Shown here piece by piece: positions 36,385-44,580 of a stretch of 64,000 nucleotides of DNA (within the stretch, counting starts at the first letter, position 1; every line of letters begins with the position of its first letter). The notes beneath the pieces are model-generated. The model was not told the origin of the DNA. It saw only the letters and a program-made list of their open reading frames with translations, and ran no database searches. The position numbers and the translations under genes are program-made. Origin of the DNA: Streptomyces sp. BV286 (lineage in GTDB: Bacteria > Actinomycetota > Actinomycetes > Streptomycetales > Streptomycetaceae); contig NZ_JAHRIB010000098.1 in the NCBI RefSeq assembly GCF_019090165.1, positions 1-64,000 of the forward strand, read 5' to 3'.

Positions 36385-36636
36385 TCAGCCCTTGGCGGGC
36401 GAAGCCTTCCCGCCGGGGCCGGCCGTCGCCTTCTCGGAGGCCGCCGCCTCCGGGCCGGCGTCCTCCTCGAAGTCGACCTTGCCCATGTGCCGGCTCATGC
36501 TCTTCATCAGTCCCCACACGGCCAGGGCCATCACCGCGAAGACGATGAAGCCGAGGACACCGGGGGTGACCTTGTTCTCGTCGACCTCCTTGGCGAAGGG
36601 GACGAGGTGGTGCGTCAGTGCCAGGCTTGCGCTCAT
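36385..36636 (-). CDS. Small single-TM membrane protein downstream of mca
   Basis: The 83-residue protein has one clear transmembrane helix (GVLGFIVFAVMALAVWGLM) after a short extracellular N-terminus and a charged, Ala/Gly/Lys-rich cytosolic tail. The ATG at 36636 lies 1 nt past the mca stop; a second ATG at 36645 would overlap mca by 8 nt. The tight coupling suggests expression with Mca, perhaps to place it at the membrane, though nothing in the sequence proves an interaction. Confidence 0.75.
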   Translation of the reverse strand: MSASLALTHHLVPFAKEVDENKVTPGVLGFIVFAVMALAVWGLMKSMSRHMGKVDFEEDAGPEAAASEKATAGPGGKASPAKG

Positions 36637-36637
36637 G

Positions 36638-37519
36638 TCAGGCATTGTCGCGGATGCCCGCGAAGAGGTCGTCCTCGGGGAGGGAGGTATCGACGAGGGA
36701 CTTGGCGAGCTCGTACTCCTCCGTCGGCCACACCTCCCGCTGGATCTCCATGGGGACGCGGAACCAGCCGCCGTCGGGGTCGATCTGTGTGGCGTGCGCG
36801 ATGAGGGCCTTGTCGCGGATCTCGTAGAAGTCGGCGCACGGGACGTGCGTCGTCAGCGTGCGCTCGGTGCGCTCGAACTCGTCCCACCGCTTGAGCCAGT
36901 CCCCGTACGGCGACTCCAGCCCCCGGTCCAGCAGGGCCTGGTGCAGCGCCTCGGTGCGCGGGCGGTTGAAGCCCTGGTTGTAGTAGAGCTTCTGCGACTG
37001 GAAGGCCGGGCCGAACTCCGACTCCGGGTACTTCTCGGTGTCGGCCGCGCCCTCGAACGCCACCATCGAGATCTTGTGGGTCATGATGTGGTCCGGGTGC
37101 GGATACCCGCCGTTCTCGTCGTAGGTGGTGATCACCTGCGGACGGAAGGCGCGGATCTTGCGGACCAGCTCGCCGGCGGCCTTGTCGACGTCCTCCAGGG
37201 CGAAGCACCCGTCGGGCAGCGGCGGCAGCGGGTCGCCCTCGGGCAGGCCCGAGTCCACGAAGCCGAGCCACTCCTGCTTGACGCCGAGGATCTCGCGGGC
37301 CTCGTCCATCTCCTTCTTGCGTACCTCGTGGATGTGCTCCTCGACGTACTTGTCGCCCTGCAGCTTGGGATTGAGGATGGAGCCGCGCTCCCCGCCCGTG
37401 CAGGTCACGACCAGCACGTCCACCCCCTCGGACACGTACTTCGCCATGGTGGCCGCGCCCTTGGACGACTCGTCGTCGGGGTGGGCGTGAACGGCCATCA
37501 GTCGCAACTGATCAGTCAA
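36638..37519 (-). CDS. mca: Mycothiol S-conjugate amidase
   Basis: The 293-residue protein has the LmbE/PIG-L deacetylase zinc motif AVHAHPDDES (residues 9-18), the later YPHPDHIMTHK with the third zinc histidine, and CTGGERGSI. The sequence MTDQLRLMAVHAHPDDESSK is diagnostic of actinobacterial Mca rather than MshB. Mca cleaves mycothiol-toxin conjugates to a mercapturic acid and GlcN-Ins, the detoxification step of mycothiol metabolism in the cytosol. The start is TTG 37519, with AGGA about 9 nt upstream. It is translationally close to the small membrane protein gene downstream. Confidence 0.93.
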   Translation of the reverse strand: MTDQLRLMAVHAHPDDESSKGAATMAKYVSEGVDVLVVTCTGGERGSILNPKLQGDKYVEEHIHEVRKKEMDEAREILGVKQEWLGFVDSGLPEGDPLPPLPDGCFALEDVDKAAGELVRKIRAFRPQVITTYDENGGYPHPDHIMTHKISMVAFEGAADTEKYPESEFGPAFQSQKLYYNQGFNRPRTEALHQALLDRGLESPYGDWLKRWDEFERTERTLTTHVPCADFYEIRDKALIAHATQIDPDGGWFRVPMEIQREVWPTEEYELAKSLVDTSLPEDDLFAGIRDNA

Positions 37520-37700
37520 GACTCAATCCTCAGTAAGTCGGCGCCCCGATGTGAAACGGCGCAAATCCATAGGTGTCGCCCCGGGGGACGTCGGTGAGGG
37601 GCGGCGGTCGGGTGACGGGTGGGAGCTTCTATAGTGACCGAATCGGCGGGTGAAAAATTCCGGGCCCCGGCCCCGCGCACCCGCTCCGGAGAGGACGATC

Positions 37701-38093
37701 ATGAGCACGGTGCAGCTGCCCGAGGGCCGGTACGGCCGCTCCGCGGACGAGCGCGCCGACCGCAAGCTCAGGATCATCGGTTCCGTGCTCGGGGTGGCAC
37801 TGCTCGCCCTGATCGGCTATTTCGCCTTCCACTACGTGGGCGGCAACAAGATCAGCGCCGAGGTCATCAGTTTCGACGCCTCGGGAAGCGCCGTGCAGGT
37901 GCATCTGGAAGTCCGCAAGGATTCGGGTGTGACGGGGTACTGCACGATCCGCTCGCAGGCCGAGGACGGCGCCGAGGTGGGCCGCGCGGACTTCCGTTTC
38001 GACCAGGACTCGAACCGCGTCGACAAGGTCCTCACGCTCCGCACGACGGCCCCCGGCACCACCGCGGAACTCCTCGGCTGTCACGCGGACTGA
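37701..38093 (+). CDS. DUF4307 membrane protein
   Basis: The 130-residue protein has a basic cytosolic N-terminus (LPEGRYGRSADERADRKLR), one TM helix (IIGSVLGVALLALIGYFAF, about 30-48), and an extracellular beta-rich domain with two cysteines (GYCTIRSQ and LLGCHAD) that could pair. This is the layout of DUF4307, an actinobacterial family usually found beside mca, as here. ATG 37701 is preceded by GAGAGGA. Its function is unknown; constant linkage to mca suggests envelope redox biology (inference). Confidence 0.85.
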   Translation: MSTVQLPEGRYGRSADERADRKLRIIGSVLGVALLALIGYFAFHYVGGNKISAEVISFDASGSAVQVHLEVRKDSGVTGYCTIRSQAEDGAEVGRADFRFDQDSNRVDKVLTLRTTAPGTTAELLGCHAD

Positions 38094-38272
38094 CCGCGCC
38101 AGGGGCGTGGGTCCGGCCCCGCCGGACGGTGGCGTCCGCGTCTACCCGGCACTACGTACGACGCTGACGGATGTCACCCCCGGCACCTGGCCACTGACCT
38201 GCGCCGACGTAATTCTGATGGCTTATGTCCTCCCCCTTCGGGCCGCGAATTGTTAGGCTCGTGGTTTCGCCC

Positions 38273-38298
38273 ACCCGAGAAGGAACATTCTTCTGGGT
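38273..38298 (+). promoter_or_regulatory. Leader hairpin upstream of greA
   Basis: ACCC-g-AGAAG, 7 nt, CTTCT-GGGT can fold into a 9-bp stem with one bulged base, 42 nt before the greA GTG. A -10-like TAGGCT at 38254-38259 would place the hairpin at the very 5' end of the mRNA. It could stabilise the message or mediate autoregulation. The role is inferred. Confidence 0.4.
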
Positions 38299-38339
38299 AG
38301 GGCGATGCTTTGTATTCCCAGTACCTACGAGGAGCACCT

Positions 38340-38837
38340 GTGACCCAGACCAGCGAGAACGTCACCTGGCTTACCCAGGAGGCGTACAACCAGCTCAAGG
38401 CCGAGCTGGATCACCTGTCTGGTCCTGCGCGCACGGAGATCGCAGCCAAGATCGCGGCCGCGCGCGAGGAGGGCGACCTGCGGGAGAACGGCGGGTACCA
38501 CGCGGCCAAGGAGGAGCAGGGCAAGCAGGAACTCCGGGTGCGCCAGCTGACCCAGCTCCTGGAGAACGCGAAGGTGGGCGAGGCCCCGGCGGCCGATGGC
38601 GCGGTGGCGCCCGGCATGGTCGTGACGATCGCCTTCGACGGCGACAAGGACGACACGCTCACGTTCCTGCTCGCCTCGCGCGAGTACGCGAGCTCCGACA
38701 TCGAGACGTACTCGCCGCAGTCCCCGCTGGGCTCCGGCGTGAACGGCAAGCGGATCGGCGAGGACGCGGAGTACGAGCTGCCCAACGGCAAGCTCGCCTC
38801 AGTGAAGGTCCTCGAAGCCAAGCCGTACGCCGCCTAG
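38340..38837 (+). CDS. greA: Transcription elongation factor GreA
   Basis: The 165-residue protein has the N-terminal coiled-coil (residues about 8-80) with the acidic tip EEGDLRENGGYHAAKEEQ, whose Asp/Glu reach the RNA polymerase active site. The C-terminal FKBP-like GreA/GreB domain includes SPLGSGVNGKRIGEDAEY. It rescues backtracked RNA polymerase by stimulating transcript cleavage. GTG 38340 follows CGAGGAG. Monocistronic with a strong 18-bp-stem terminator. Confidence 0.95.
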   Translation: MTQTSENVTWLTQEAYNQLKAELDHLSGPARTEIAAKIAAAREEGDLRENGGYHAAKEEQGKQELRVRQLTQLLENAKVGEAPAADGAVAPGMVVTIAFDGDKDDTLTFLLASREYASSDIETYSPQSPLGSGVNGKRIGEDAEYELPNGKLASVKVLEAKPYAA

Positions 38838-38857
38838 GCCCGTCCCGCACGTCGTCC

Positions 38858-38897
38858 CGGCGAAGCCCCCGGCGCCTGCGCGCCGGGGGCTTCGCCG
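38858..38897. terminator. greA terminator, 18-bp stem
   Basis: Perfect 18-nt arms 38858-38875 and 38880-38897 around the loop CTGC. It also faces the end of the broken permease gene on the other strand and can serve both directions. Confidence 0.8.
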
Positions 38898-38901
38898 TGC
38901 G

Positions 38902-39615
38902 TCACGCCGACGCCGAGCGGTACTTCCGCACCGCCAGCGTCCGGAAGAGGACGATGATCAGGACGGAGTAGATCAGCGAGGCCCAGACCGGGTGCTGCAT
39001 GGGCCAGGCGTCCGACGGCGAGACGCCCGGGTTGCCGAACAGCACACGGCAGGCCTGGACCGTGGCGCTGAAGGGGTTCCAGTCGGCGACATGCTGCAGC
39101 CAGGGCGTCATCCGGCTGGAGTCCACGAACGCGTTCGAGACGAACGTGACCGGGAAGAGCCAGATCAGCCCGCCGGAGGTGGCCGCCTCCGGGGTGCGGA
39201 CGGACAGGCCGATGAGTGCGCCGACCCAGGTGAAGGCGTATCCGAGCAGAAGCAGCAGGCCGAAGGCGCCGAGCACCTCACCGATGCTGGTGTGCGTACG
39301 CCAGCCGACCAGCAGGGCCACGACGGCCAGCACCAACAGCGTGAGCGCCGTCTGTACGAGGTCGGCGAGCGTGCGGCCGGTCAGCACCGCGCCGCGGGCC
39401 ATCGGCAGGGAGCGGAAGCGGTCGATGAGGCCCTTGTGCATGTCGTCGGCGATGCCCGCTCCGGCACCGGCGGTGGCGAAGGTGACGGTCTGCGCGAAGA
39501 TGCCGGCCATGAGGAACTCGCGGTACGTGGACGATTCGGTACTGCCTCCGATGTTCATGGAGCCGCCGAACACGTACGAGAACATCACCACGAACATGAT
39601 GGGTTGAATCAGCCC
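38902..39615 (-). pseudogene. ABC-2 permease (DrrB-type), C-terminal fragment cut by element insertion
   Basis: Reading minus-strand from the left junction, FGLIQPIMFVVMFSYVFGG runs in frame to a normal C-terminus (RTLAVRKYRSASA), giving about 236 residues with five or six TM helices. It lacks the native first 35 or so residues, which lie 5.9 kb away at 45478-45578 beside the ABC ATPase gene. The fragment has an internal ATG (39597) but no promoter or plausible ribosome site, so it is probably silent. The recombinase gene ends directly at its truncated edge. Its closest relative in the window is the intact permease at 44581. Confidence 0.88.
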
Positions 39616-39618
39616 GAA

Positions 39619-41619
39619 TTACCATGCATGGGAAGCCAGTCCGGGGGCCTTCGTCTCGTTGCAACTGGAGTCCCGTACGTCCCGACCTGCATGTTCGGCC
39701 GCGTACCGGGGGTCAACGGCGCCGGTTACCTCGATTGAAGGCAGAACGTACGCAGGCGGCACAGGAACGCCCTCGTAGGGCGTCAGCGCCTCCAGCGCCC
39801 GCTCATACTCCCCCGACCCAAACCAGTGCGTCACACGCCGATAGAGGCTTGCATAGGCCTTCCCCTGGATGCGAGGGCTACCGCCGTACTCCTTCCAGGT
39901 GCGCCTTTCGCGCAGCTTCTCCAACATCACCTCGAACCCACCACGGACATCCCCCCATTGCCGACTCGGCGAGAGGATGTCCTTGACCTTTGCCCACTGG
40001 TCATCCGTAACGCCAACCGGGATCGGAACGCCGGTCTCGCGGTGCCACTCGGTGATGGGGTCCACCAGCCCCTTGTGTCGGGGCACTCCCTTCCCCGTGA
40101 TCTGAACCCGGACGTCGAGCAGGTCGAGGAGGTCAGCCTTCTGCTCATAAGTGAAGTCATCCAGGCGGGTGTCGAGGCCATCGATCATGGCCAACATCCC
40201 CTTGGCCCGGCCCTCCTGCCCATCGACTTCGAACAGCCATTCGGCAACGCGCTCGCGCTCCTGAACGAGCCCGGCCTCCTGCTCCCTGAGCTCCGCCTTC
40301 AGCTCTTCCACCAACTTGACGTCGTCCTCGCTTTCGCCGTCGACAGACGCCAGCAGGAGGGCGATCTTGCGCTTACGGCCGCTCCGCTTCTTCTCGATCA
40401 GCTCTTCGAGTTCGGCCAGGCGTTTGCGGTAGGACTGAGCACGGTCAGGGATGCTGCCCAGGGACTTTTCAACAAGGGCTTGCAGCTTGCCCCTGTCGGC
40501 CATGAGCGCCTTGACCTCTTTCCATACGGCCGCCTCTACCTCCTCGGTCGGGATCTCCCAACAGTCCTCGTGGCGGTCATTGACGGGCATGACGCCTTGC
40601 CTGCCCGCCATACAGCGGTAGTAGCGTCCAGCAGTGTGGGCCGAACGCAAGTCCTCGCCAAGCGCCGCGCCTGTCCGGTGCGCGCCGCAGACGCTGAACA
40701 AGCGGCTCGACAGCAGGTACTTGGTGGCCTTGCCCTTGACCCTGGAACTACGGGCCAGAGCAGCTAGCAGGGCCTTGGCCCTCTCCTCGGGCAGAGTCCT
40801 GGGGATGTCAATCCGGAAAGAGGTGGCGATCTCCTCGCCATCCTCGTTCTCACCAGCAAAAGCGAAGTCGACATAGCCCTTCAAACCCTTCAGGACGCGG
40901 GCGGCAAGGTTGCCACCGACCCACTCCTTGCCGGTTCGCGTACGGTAGCCGAGGGCGTTGAGGTGGCGGGCCGCGTCCTCCCGCGTCACCGGCTCTGGCG
41001 AGTCGATCACGAAGTCAGCAAACGCTTCGATCTGCTTGATCTCCGCCGGGTTGAGGACCGGAGTGCCGTCCGCGTCAAGCATGACGCCGAAGGGCGGTTC
41101 ACCGAGCGGCCAGCCTCCGACCGCTGCTTTCTGCATCCGTCCGCCCGTAGTGCGTTCCAGGATCAGGGCGTGCTCGATCTCTGCCATGTAGGCAAGGAGC
41201 GAGAGCTGAATGCCGAACATCTCGTCGTCAGAATCAATACGGCCGTCCGCAGTAGCGACCCGAATGCCCTTGTCGGTGACGTCGTAGACCCAGCGGTGAA
41301 TGTTCTTCATCGTGCGGCCGATGCGATCCAGCTTGCCGAAGACAATCAGGTCCAGGCGGTCAGCCATGGCGTCCACAGTCATGCGGTCAAGGTCTTCGCG
41401 GCTGGCGAGCTTGCCCGAGACGCCGCCGTCGACATACACGGCGACAATCGTGTGCCGCACTCCTCGTAGCGCGTACGCGATCCAGGCACGGCACTGATCT
41501 TCCTGCACCTTCAGGCCGTAGCCTTCGAGTTGCTGGGACGTGGATACCCGAAGGTAGATCGCTACCCGGATCGCACTCCCGCCCGTCTTCTGCCGGCACG
41601 CAAGGCTACGCTTACCCAT
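39619..41619 (-). CDS. Large serine recombinase (integrase) with C-terminal DUF4096-like domain
   Basis: The 666-residue protein has the resolvase catalytic domain with nucleophile Ser26 (YLRVSTSQQ) and arginines in GKLDRIGRTMK (99 and 102). The recombinase domain follows (about 180-310), then a zinc-ribbon region (SVCGAHRTG, YYRCM, HEDCW) and a coiled coil (about 420-480). Residues about 537-612 (TDDQWAKVKDILSP; ERRTWKEYGG; YRRVTHWFGSGEYERALEAL) resemble DUF4096, normally the N-terminal part of IS5-type transposases. The TAA at 39619 sits on the left junction. The ATG follows GGAAAGGA. It should catalyse attP x attB integration. The extra domain is atypical. Confidence 0.9.
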   Translation of the reverse strand: MGKRSLACRQKTGGSAIRVAIYLRVSTSQQLEGYGLKVQEDQCRAWIAYALRGVRHTIVAVYVDGGVSGKLASREDLDRMTVDAMADRLDLIVFGKLDRIGRTMKNIHRWVYDVTDKGIRVATADGRIDSDDEMFGIQLSLLAYMAEIEHALILERTTGGRMQKAAVGGWPLGEPPFGVMLDADGTPVLNPAEIKQIEAFADFVIDSPEPVTREDAARHLNALGYRTRTGKEWVGGNLAARVLKGLKGYVDFAFAGENEDGEEIATSFRIDIPRTLPEERAKALLAALARSSRVKGKATKYLLSSRLFSVCGAHRTGAALGEDLRSAHTAGRYYRCMAGRQGVMPVNDRHEDCWEIPTEEVEAAVWKEVKALMADRGKLQALVEKSLGSIPDRAQSYRKRLAELEELIEKKRSGRKRKIALLLASVDGESEDDVKLVEELKAELREQEAGLVQERERVAEWLFEVDGQEGRAKGMLAMIDGLDTRLDDFTYEQKADLLDLLDVRVQITGKGVPRHKGLVDPITEWHRETGVPIPVGVTDDQWAKVKDILSPSRQWGDVRGGFEVMLEKLRERRTWKEYGGSPRIQGKAYASLYRRVTHWFGSGEYERALEALTPYEGVPVPPAYVLPSIEVTGAVDPRYAAEHAGRDVRDSSCNETKAPGLASHAW

Positions 41620-41708
41620 GTCAGTCCTTTCCGACTGGCCAGACCCCGGAGCGTTGGCGCGCTGCCGGGGTCACCCATGTGTGAACCGGAAGAATACCTT
41701 GGCCTGCG

Positions 41709-42237
41709 CAATCGACTCCGTCAGAATCCGAGCCCTCAAAGGGGGGCAGCTGACCGGACCGAATCCGACCGACCGCGCCAAAACCGGATCGAAAATCCAC
41801 CTCATCGTTGACCGCAATTGGCCTGCCGCTGTCGATCGGCACCTCCGCCGCGAACCTTCATGACAGTCAGGCACTCGTCCCACTGGTCCGCGGCATTCCG
41901 CCCATCCGCTCACCTCACGGACCCCCGACGCCGACGGCCCGGCAAGCTGCACGCAGACAAGGGATACGGCGCCTCAGTCCGGTTGTGCAGAGCCGAAGGC
42001 CTATACCGGCACCTGCGGCGATGGCTGTCACCGCGAGGCATCCCGCACCGCATCGCTCGCAGGTGCATCGAGTCGTCCCAGCGACTGGGCCAGCACCACT
42101 GGGTCGTCGAGCAGACCATGTCCTGGCTGTCCGGCTGCCGACGTCTCCACCGCCGCTAGGAACGCAAGCCAGAACACTTCCTCACGTTCACTGCCATCGC
42201 CGCGGCCCTCATCGAGGCTCACCCGGCACTGCGGCTT
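41709..42237 (+). pseudogene. Decayed IS5-family transposase
   Basis: Three successive frames give colinear pieces of an IS5-type DDE transposase: GGQLTGPNPTDRAKTGSKIH, then GLPLSIGTSAANLHDSQALV with the DDE-region Asp, then KLHADKGYGASVRLC and TMSWLSGCRRLHRR. After an in-frame TAG the sequence goes on to ERKPEHFLTFTAIAAALIEA. Two frameshifts (near 41815 and 41925), one nonsense codon and a missing N-terminus make it dead. It lies inside the integrative element, opposite in direction to the recombinase. Confidence 0.85.
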
Positions 42238-42381
42238 CCAAGGGCTCGCGATGATGCATCATCCGAGGAGTGGTAACAACATTGCTGTGGGCTCGACCAC
42301 ACTTCTACCTACCGGCGTCCGGGACCTTGTCACCGGACACGTACGCAATCTGCGGTGGCAGTTGATTTACCCATCCCCGAG

Positions 42382-43386
42382 TCAGGGAGACGCCATGTGG
42401 ACCTGGTGGGAATAGCCGAAGAGCGTAGGGTCCTGGTTCCCCTCCTGAACGATCTTCGCCGCCTCAGCCATGAGTCGAGCACCCGAGAATTCGCCGCGGA
42501 TGCCCGTGAGGTTGATTGTGTAGTGCAGGTCTCCTATGAGGTCTTCCGCAGACCCTTCAGACGAAATGACAAGCACTTCCTCGGTTTCCTGCCTCCACTG
42601 TTCATTCGCTGTTGCAGCTTTGACGTTCCCCCGGAATCCGGCAATCATAATTACGCCAGATGTGAAGCTGGGAATCGAGTGCGCGAGGCTCCAATTCTCA
42701 TGGTCTTCACGCACCCTCGGGGCAAAATGTGAACCTCGCGCTCCGATTATTCCCTCTTCGAATACCACGACCAAGAGGTCCAAATGATTCTCTTGATGCC
42801 GATCGAGACAGGGGATATATCCACCACCATGATGGATCGTGTGATGCATGGATTGGTGAGGAGTCATCCAGTGCCGCAGATCCAAGTACTCACGATTATC
42901 GGCATAGGACGAATTACTGTCTGACCCAATGATGGTGTGTGCCGAAGCGTTGATTTTCGGCCACGTTGGTGGTGCCGAAAGGATCATAAATATCTCGTCC
43001 CCGCTAAGTCCTGAGGCGGGGGTAGGAACCCCTATCTGCTCTGCCGCCTGCTGCGCCCGCCTCAACAAGTCGAACAACTGCGAATCGAAAGCATCCCAAT
43101 CGCCCTCGCTGCGGGGGCCGCGTGCAGAGCGAACATCCGACGTCGCCAGCATCCAAGCGACCGCGGTCGCAGACTGCTCACTGAACGTCTCCCCCCGGAA
43201 AAGACGGCGGATTGTCGCCTTACTGGCCTTGCCGCCACGCACTGTGACCGCCTCCGCCATGTCCTCCAGAGATGGCGTCCCGGAGTACCTCCTGAGTGTC
43301 CTGAGCCACTCCAACCACTCCCGTAGCGGGCCGCTAGCGGGGACCCACTCCGGGATGGCGATGTCACCACTTGCCGAGCCTGCCAA
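42382..43386 (-). CDS. HTH-domain protein of unknown function, element cargo
   Basis: The 334-residue protein has an N-terminal helix-turn-helix-like region (residues about 15-80: REWLEWLRTLRRYSGTPSLE; SKATIRRLFRGETFSEQ). Streptomyces accessory regulators and STAND proteins carry similar domains. The rest (about 100-330) is unrecognised, with many His/Asn and a motif HQSMHHTIHHGGGYIPCLDR. There is no membrane span. The TTG at 43386 is well supported by GGAGGAA 4 nt upstream. GC content and codon use are clearly lower than in flanking chromosomal genes, consistent with foreign origin. It may regulate the element or act as an accessory or defence gene. Confidence 0.7.
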   Translation of the reverse strand: MAGSASGDIAIPEWVPASGPLREWLEWLRTLRRYSGTPSLEDMAEAVTVRGGKASKATIRRLFRGETFSEQSATAVAWMLATSDVRSARGPRSEGDWDAFDSQLFDLLRRAQQAAEQIGVPTPASGLSGDEIFMILSAPPTWPKINASAHTIIGSDSNSSYADNREYLDLRHWMTPHQSMHHTIHHGGGYIPCLDRHQENHLDLLVVVFEEGIIGARGSHFAPRVREDHENWSLAHSIPSFTSGVIMIAGFRGNVKAATANEQWRQETEEVLVISSEGSAEDLIGDLHYTINLTGIRGEFSGARLMAEAAKIVQEGNQDPTLFGYSHQVHMASP

Positions 43387-43532
43387 CGCGTTCCTCCGCT
43401 CGTGATGCTGGCGCCATCCGCGTCACTACGATTCACCACGACTCTTTGCGGCTCACAGCGTATCGCTACGGAACATCCCTGCACCTCGTACGCCAAGCTC
43501 AACTCACCTGCATGGAGGGGGAGGTGGGCAGC

Positions 43533-43685
43533 ATGAAGCTCGACAAGGAGTGGTGGCGCACGGTCCGGTACGCCATCGCGGAGGAGCGCCGAACGGTCCG
43601 TCTGATCAGTGTCTTGGCGGCAGTCGGTGTCATCATGGCTGCGTTGATCGTCATTGGGCACGGGTTCTCTGTGACGGTCGGCTAG
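43533..43685 (+). CDS. Small single-TM protein, element cargo
   Basis: The 50-residue protein MKLDKEWWRTVRYAIAEE... has a basic amphipathic N-terminus and one TM helix (LISVLAAVGVIMAALIVIG). ATG 43533 follows GAGGTGGG; an in-frame ATG at 43512 is also possible. It ends 49 nt before a strong terminator. Such tiny membrane proteins are frequent cargo of actinobacterial integrative elements, and the function is unknown. Confidence 0.6.
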   Translation: MKLDKEWWRTVRYAIAEERRTVRLISVLAAVGVIMAALIVIGHGFSVTVG

Positions 43686-43734
43686 GCCATGCACCCTGAC
43701 GAGGGGTGCACCGCCGGCAAGCGGCAGCAGACAG

Positions 43735-43767
43735 GAGGGGCCCGGTTCGTTTCGAACCGGGCCCCTC
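43735..43767. terminator. Bidirectional terminator inside the element
   Basis: Perfect 15-nt arms (43735-43749 and 43753-43767) around TTT separate the converging 43533 and 43775 genes. Confidence 0.75.
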
Positions 43768-43774
43768 AGTCGCG

Positions 43775-44110
43775 TTACTCCGGCAGGACTTCGAAGTACT
43801 GATGCATCAACTGCGCAGCTCCCACAACATCGGGGCGGATCTCCATGAGGGCAATGGCTCCGGCCACGCAGTCGTTTCGCACCGCGACCAATACGGGACC
43901 AACGCTGCCTGTCTGCATTTGGCCATGGAGGAATGAGAAGCCATCCGCGGCCATCGCCTCGGCAAAGCTTCCAAAAGTAGCCGGAGCGGGCTCCGGCAGA
44001 TTCTCGAAAGGAAGAACCTTGCCAGCTGGAGAGGGGCAAGGGTCTTGGAACTCCTTCAGTTGGGCTCGGGCCCCCTTGCCCCGCAGCGTCTCGGGACCAA
44101 AGAGCCGCAC
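43775..44110 (-). CDS. Unknown protein, element cargo; possibly truncated
   Basis: The predicted 111-residue product begins at a GTG (RLFGPETLRGKG) and includes ENLPEPAPATFGSFAEAMAA and VGPVLVAVRNDCVAGAIALM. The latter resembles the central strands of a GNAT acetyltransferase, and it stops at HQYFEVLPE. That is just where a GNAT acetyl-CoA loop would follow, so it may be a truncated GNAT. The frame stays open upstream (SGSELAQKLATEYGAHTAKV) to a TAA near 44186, so the true start may lie further upstream. Function unassigned. Confidence 0.5.
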   Translation of the reverse strand: MRLFGPETLRGKGARAQLKEFQDPCPSPAGKVLPFENLPEPAPATFGSFAEAMAADGFSFLHGQMQTGSVGPVLVAVRNDCVAGAIALMEIRPDVVGAAQLMHQYFEVLPE

Positions 44111-44142
44111 GACTTTGGCCGTGTGCGCGCCGTACTCCGTCG

Positions 44143-44460
44143 CTAGTTTCTGAGCGAGTTCTGAGCCGCTGACGAAGCTGTGGGCTGTTTAGTTCCGTAG
44201 ATGTGGACCTTCACCGTTCCGTACCCTCTCCGTAGAAAGCTTGGAATCAGCGTCTCCCCCGGCTGGTGCACGATTCCTTCAACCAAGACTCTTTCCGCCT
44301 CGTGCTCTGACCAACGGATGTCCTTGTCGTAGCGTAAGAATCGCTGATCGGCAGAGGCTGCAAGCACCCCCAGGGCCCCCGCCCTGGTCGTCTCTAGGGC
44401 CGCCTGGAGCGCCTTCCTGGGGCTGGCGAAGGCTGCCCAGATCTGACCCCCTAGACTCAT
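44143..44460 (-). CDS. Unknown small protein, element cargo
   Basis: The 105-residue protein starts MSLGGQIWAAFASPRKALQ, with an Ala-rich amphipathic N-terminus and a charged middle (RFLRYDKDIRWSEHEAERV), then FLRRGYGTVKVHIYG. I recognise no family. Its last codons overlap an open frame belonging to the next gene by more than 20 nt, so coupling or an old frameshift joining the two is possible. The ATG comes straight after the terminator hairpin at 44464-44500, which sits where a promoter would be expected, so its expression is uncertain. Confidence 0.5.
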   Translation of the reverse strand: MSLGGQIWAAFASPRKALQAALETTRAGALGVLAASADQRFLRYDKDIRWSEHEAERVLVEGIVHQPGETLIPSFLRRGYGTVKVHIYGTKQPTASSAAQNSLRN

Positions 44461-44463
44461 AGT

Positions 44464-44500
44464 CGAAGGCTCTCCCCTGCATCCCTGGGGAGGGCCTTCG
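44464..44500. terminator. Hairpin between permease and cargo gene
   Basis: 14-bp stem with one G-T pair (44464-44477 and 44487-44500). With the hairpin at 44536 it isolates the permease transcript from the other element genes. Confidence 0.6.
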
Positions 44501-44535
44501 CTGTCTGCGTGAGAGAACTTCCGTCACACGCCGAA

Positions 44536-44564
44536 GAGCCCCCTCCGTTCGCAGGAAGGGGCTC
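44536..44564. terminator. Terminator after the intact permease gene
   Basis: 11-nt arms with one mismatch (44536-44546 and 44554-44564) and a 7-nt loop, 16 nt past the permease stop codon on the minus strand. Confidence 0.6.
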
Positions 44565-44580
44565 CGTCGCAGGAGCGCGA

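Noticed and set aside
43775..44460. One single gene spanning both cargo frames
   Set aside because: The joined reading needs a frameshift and an in-frame TAA (near 44186) sits between them, so I kept two entries and flagged the doubt.
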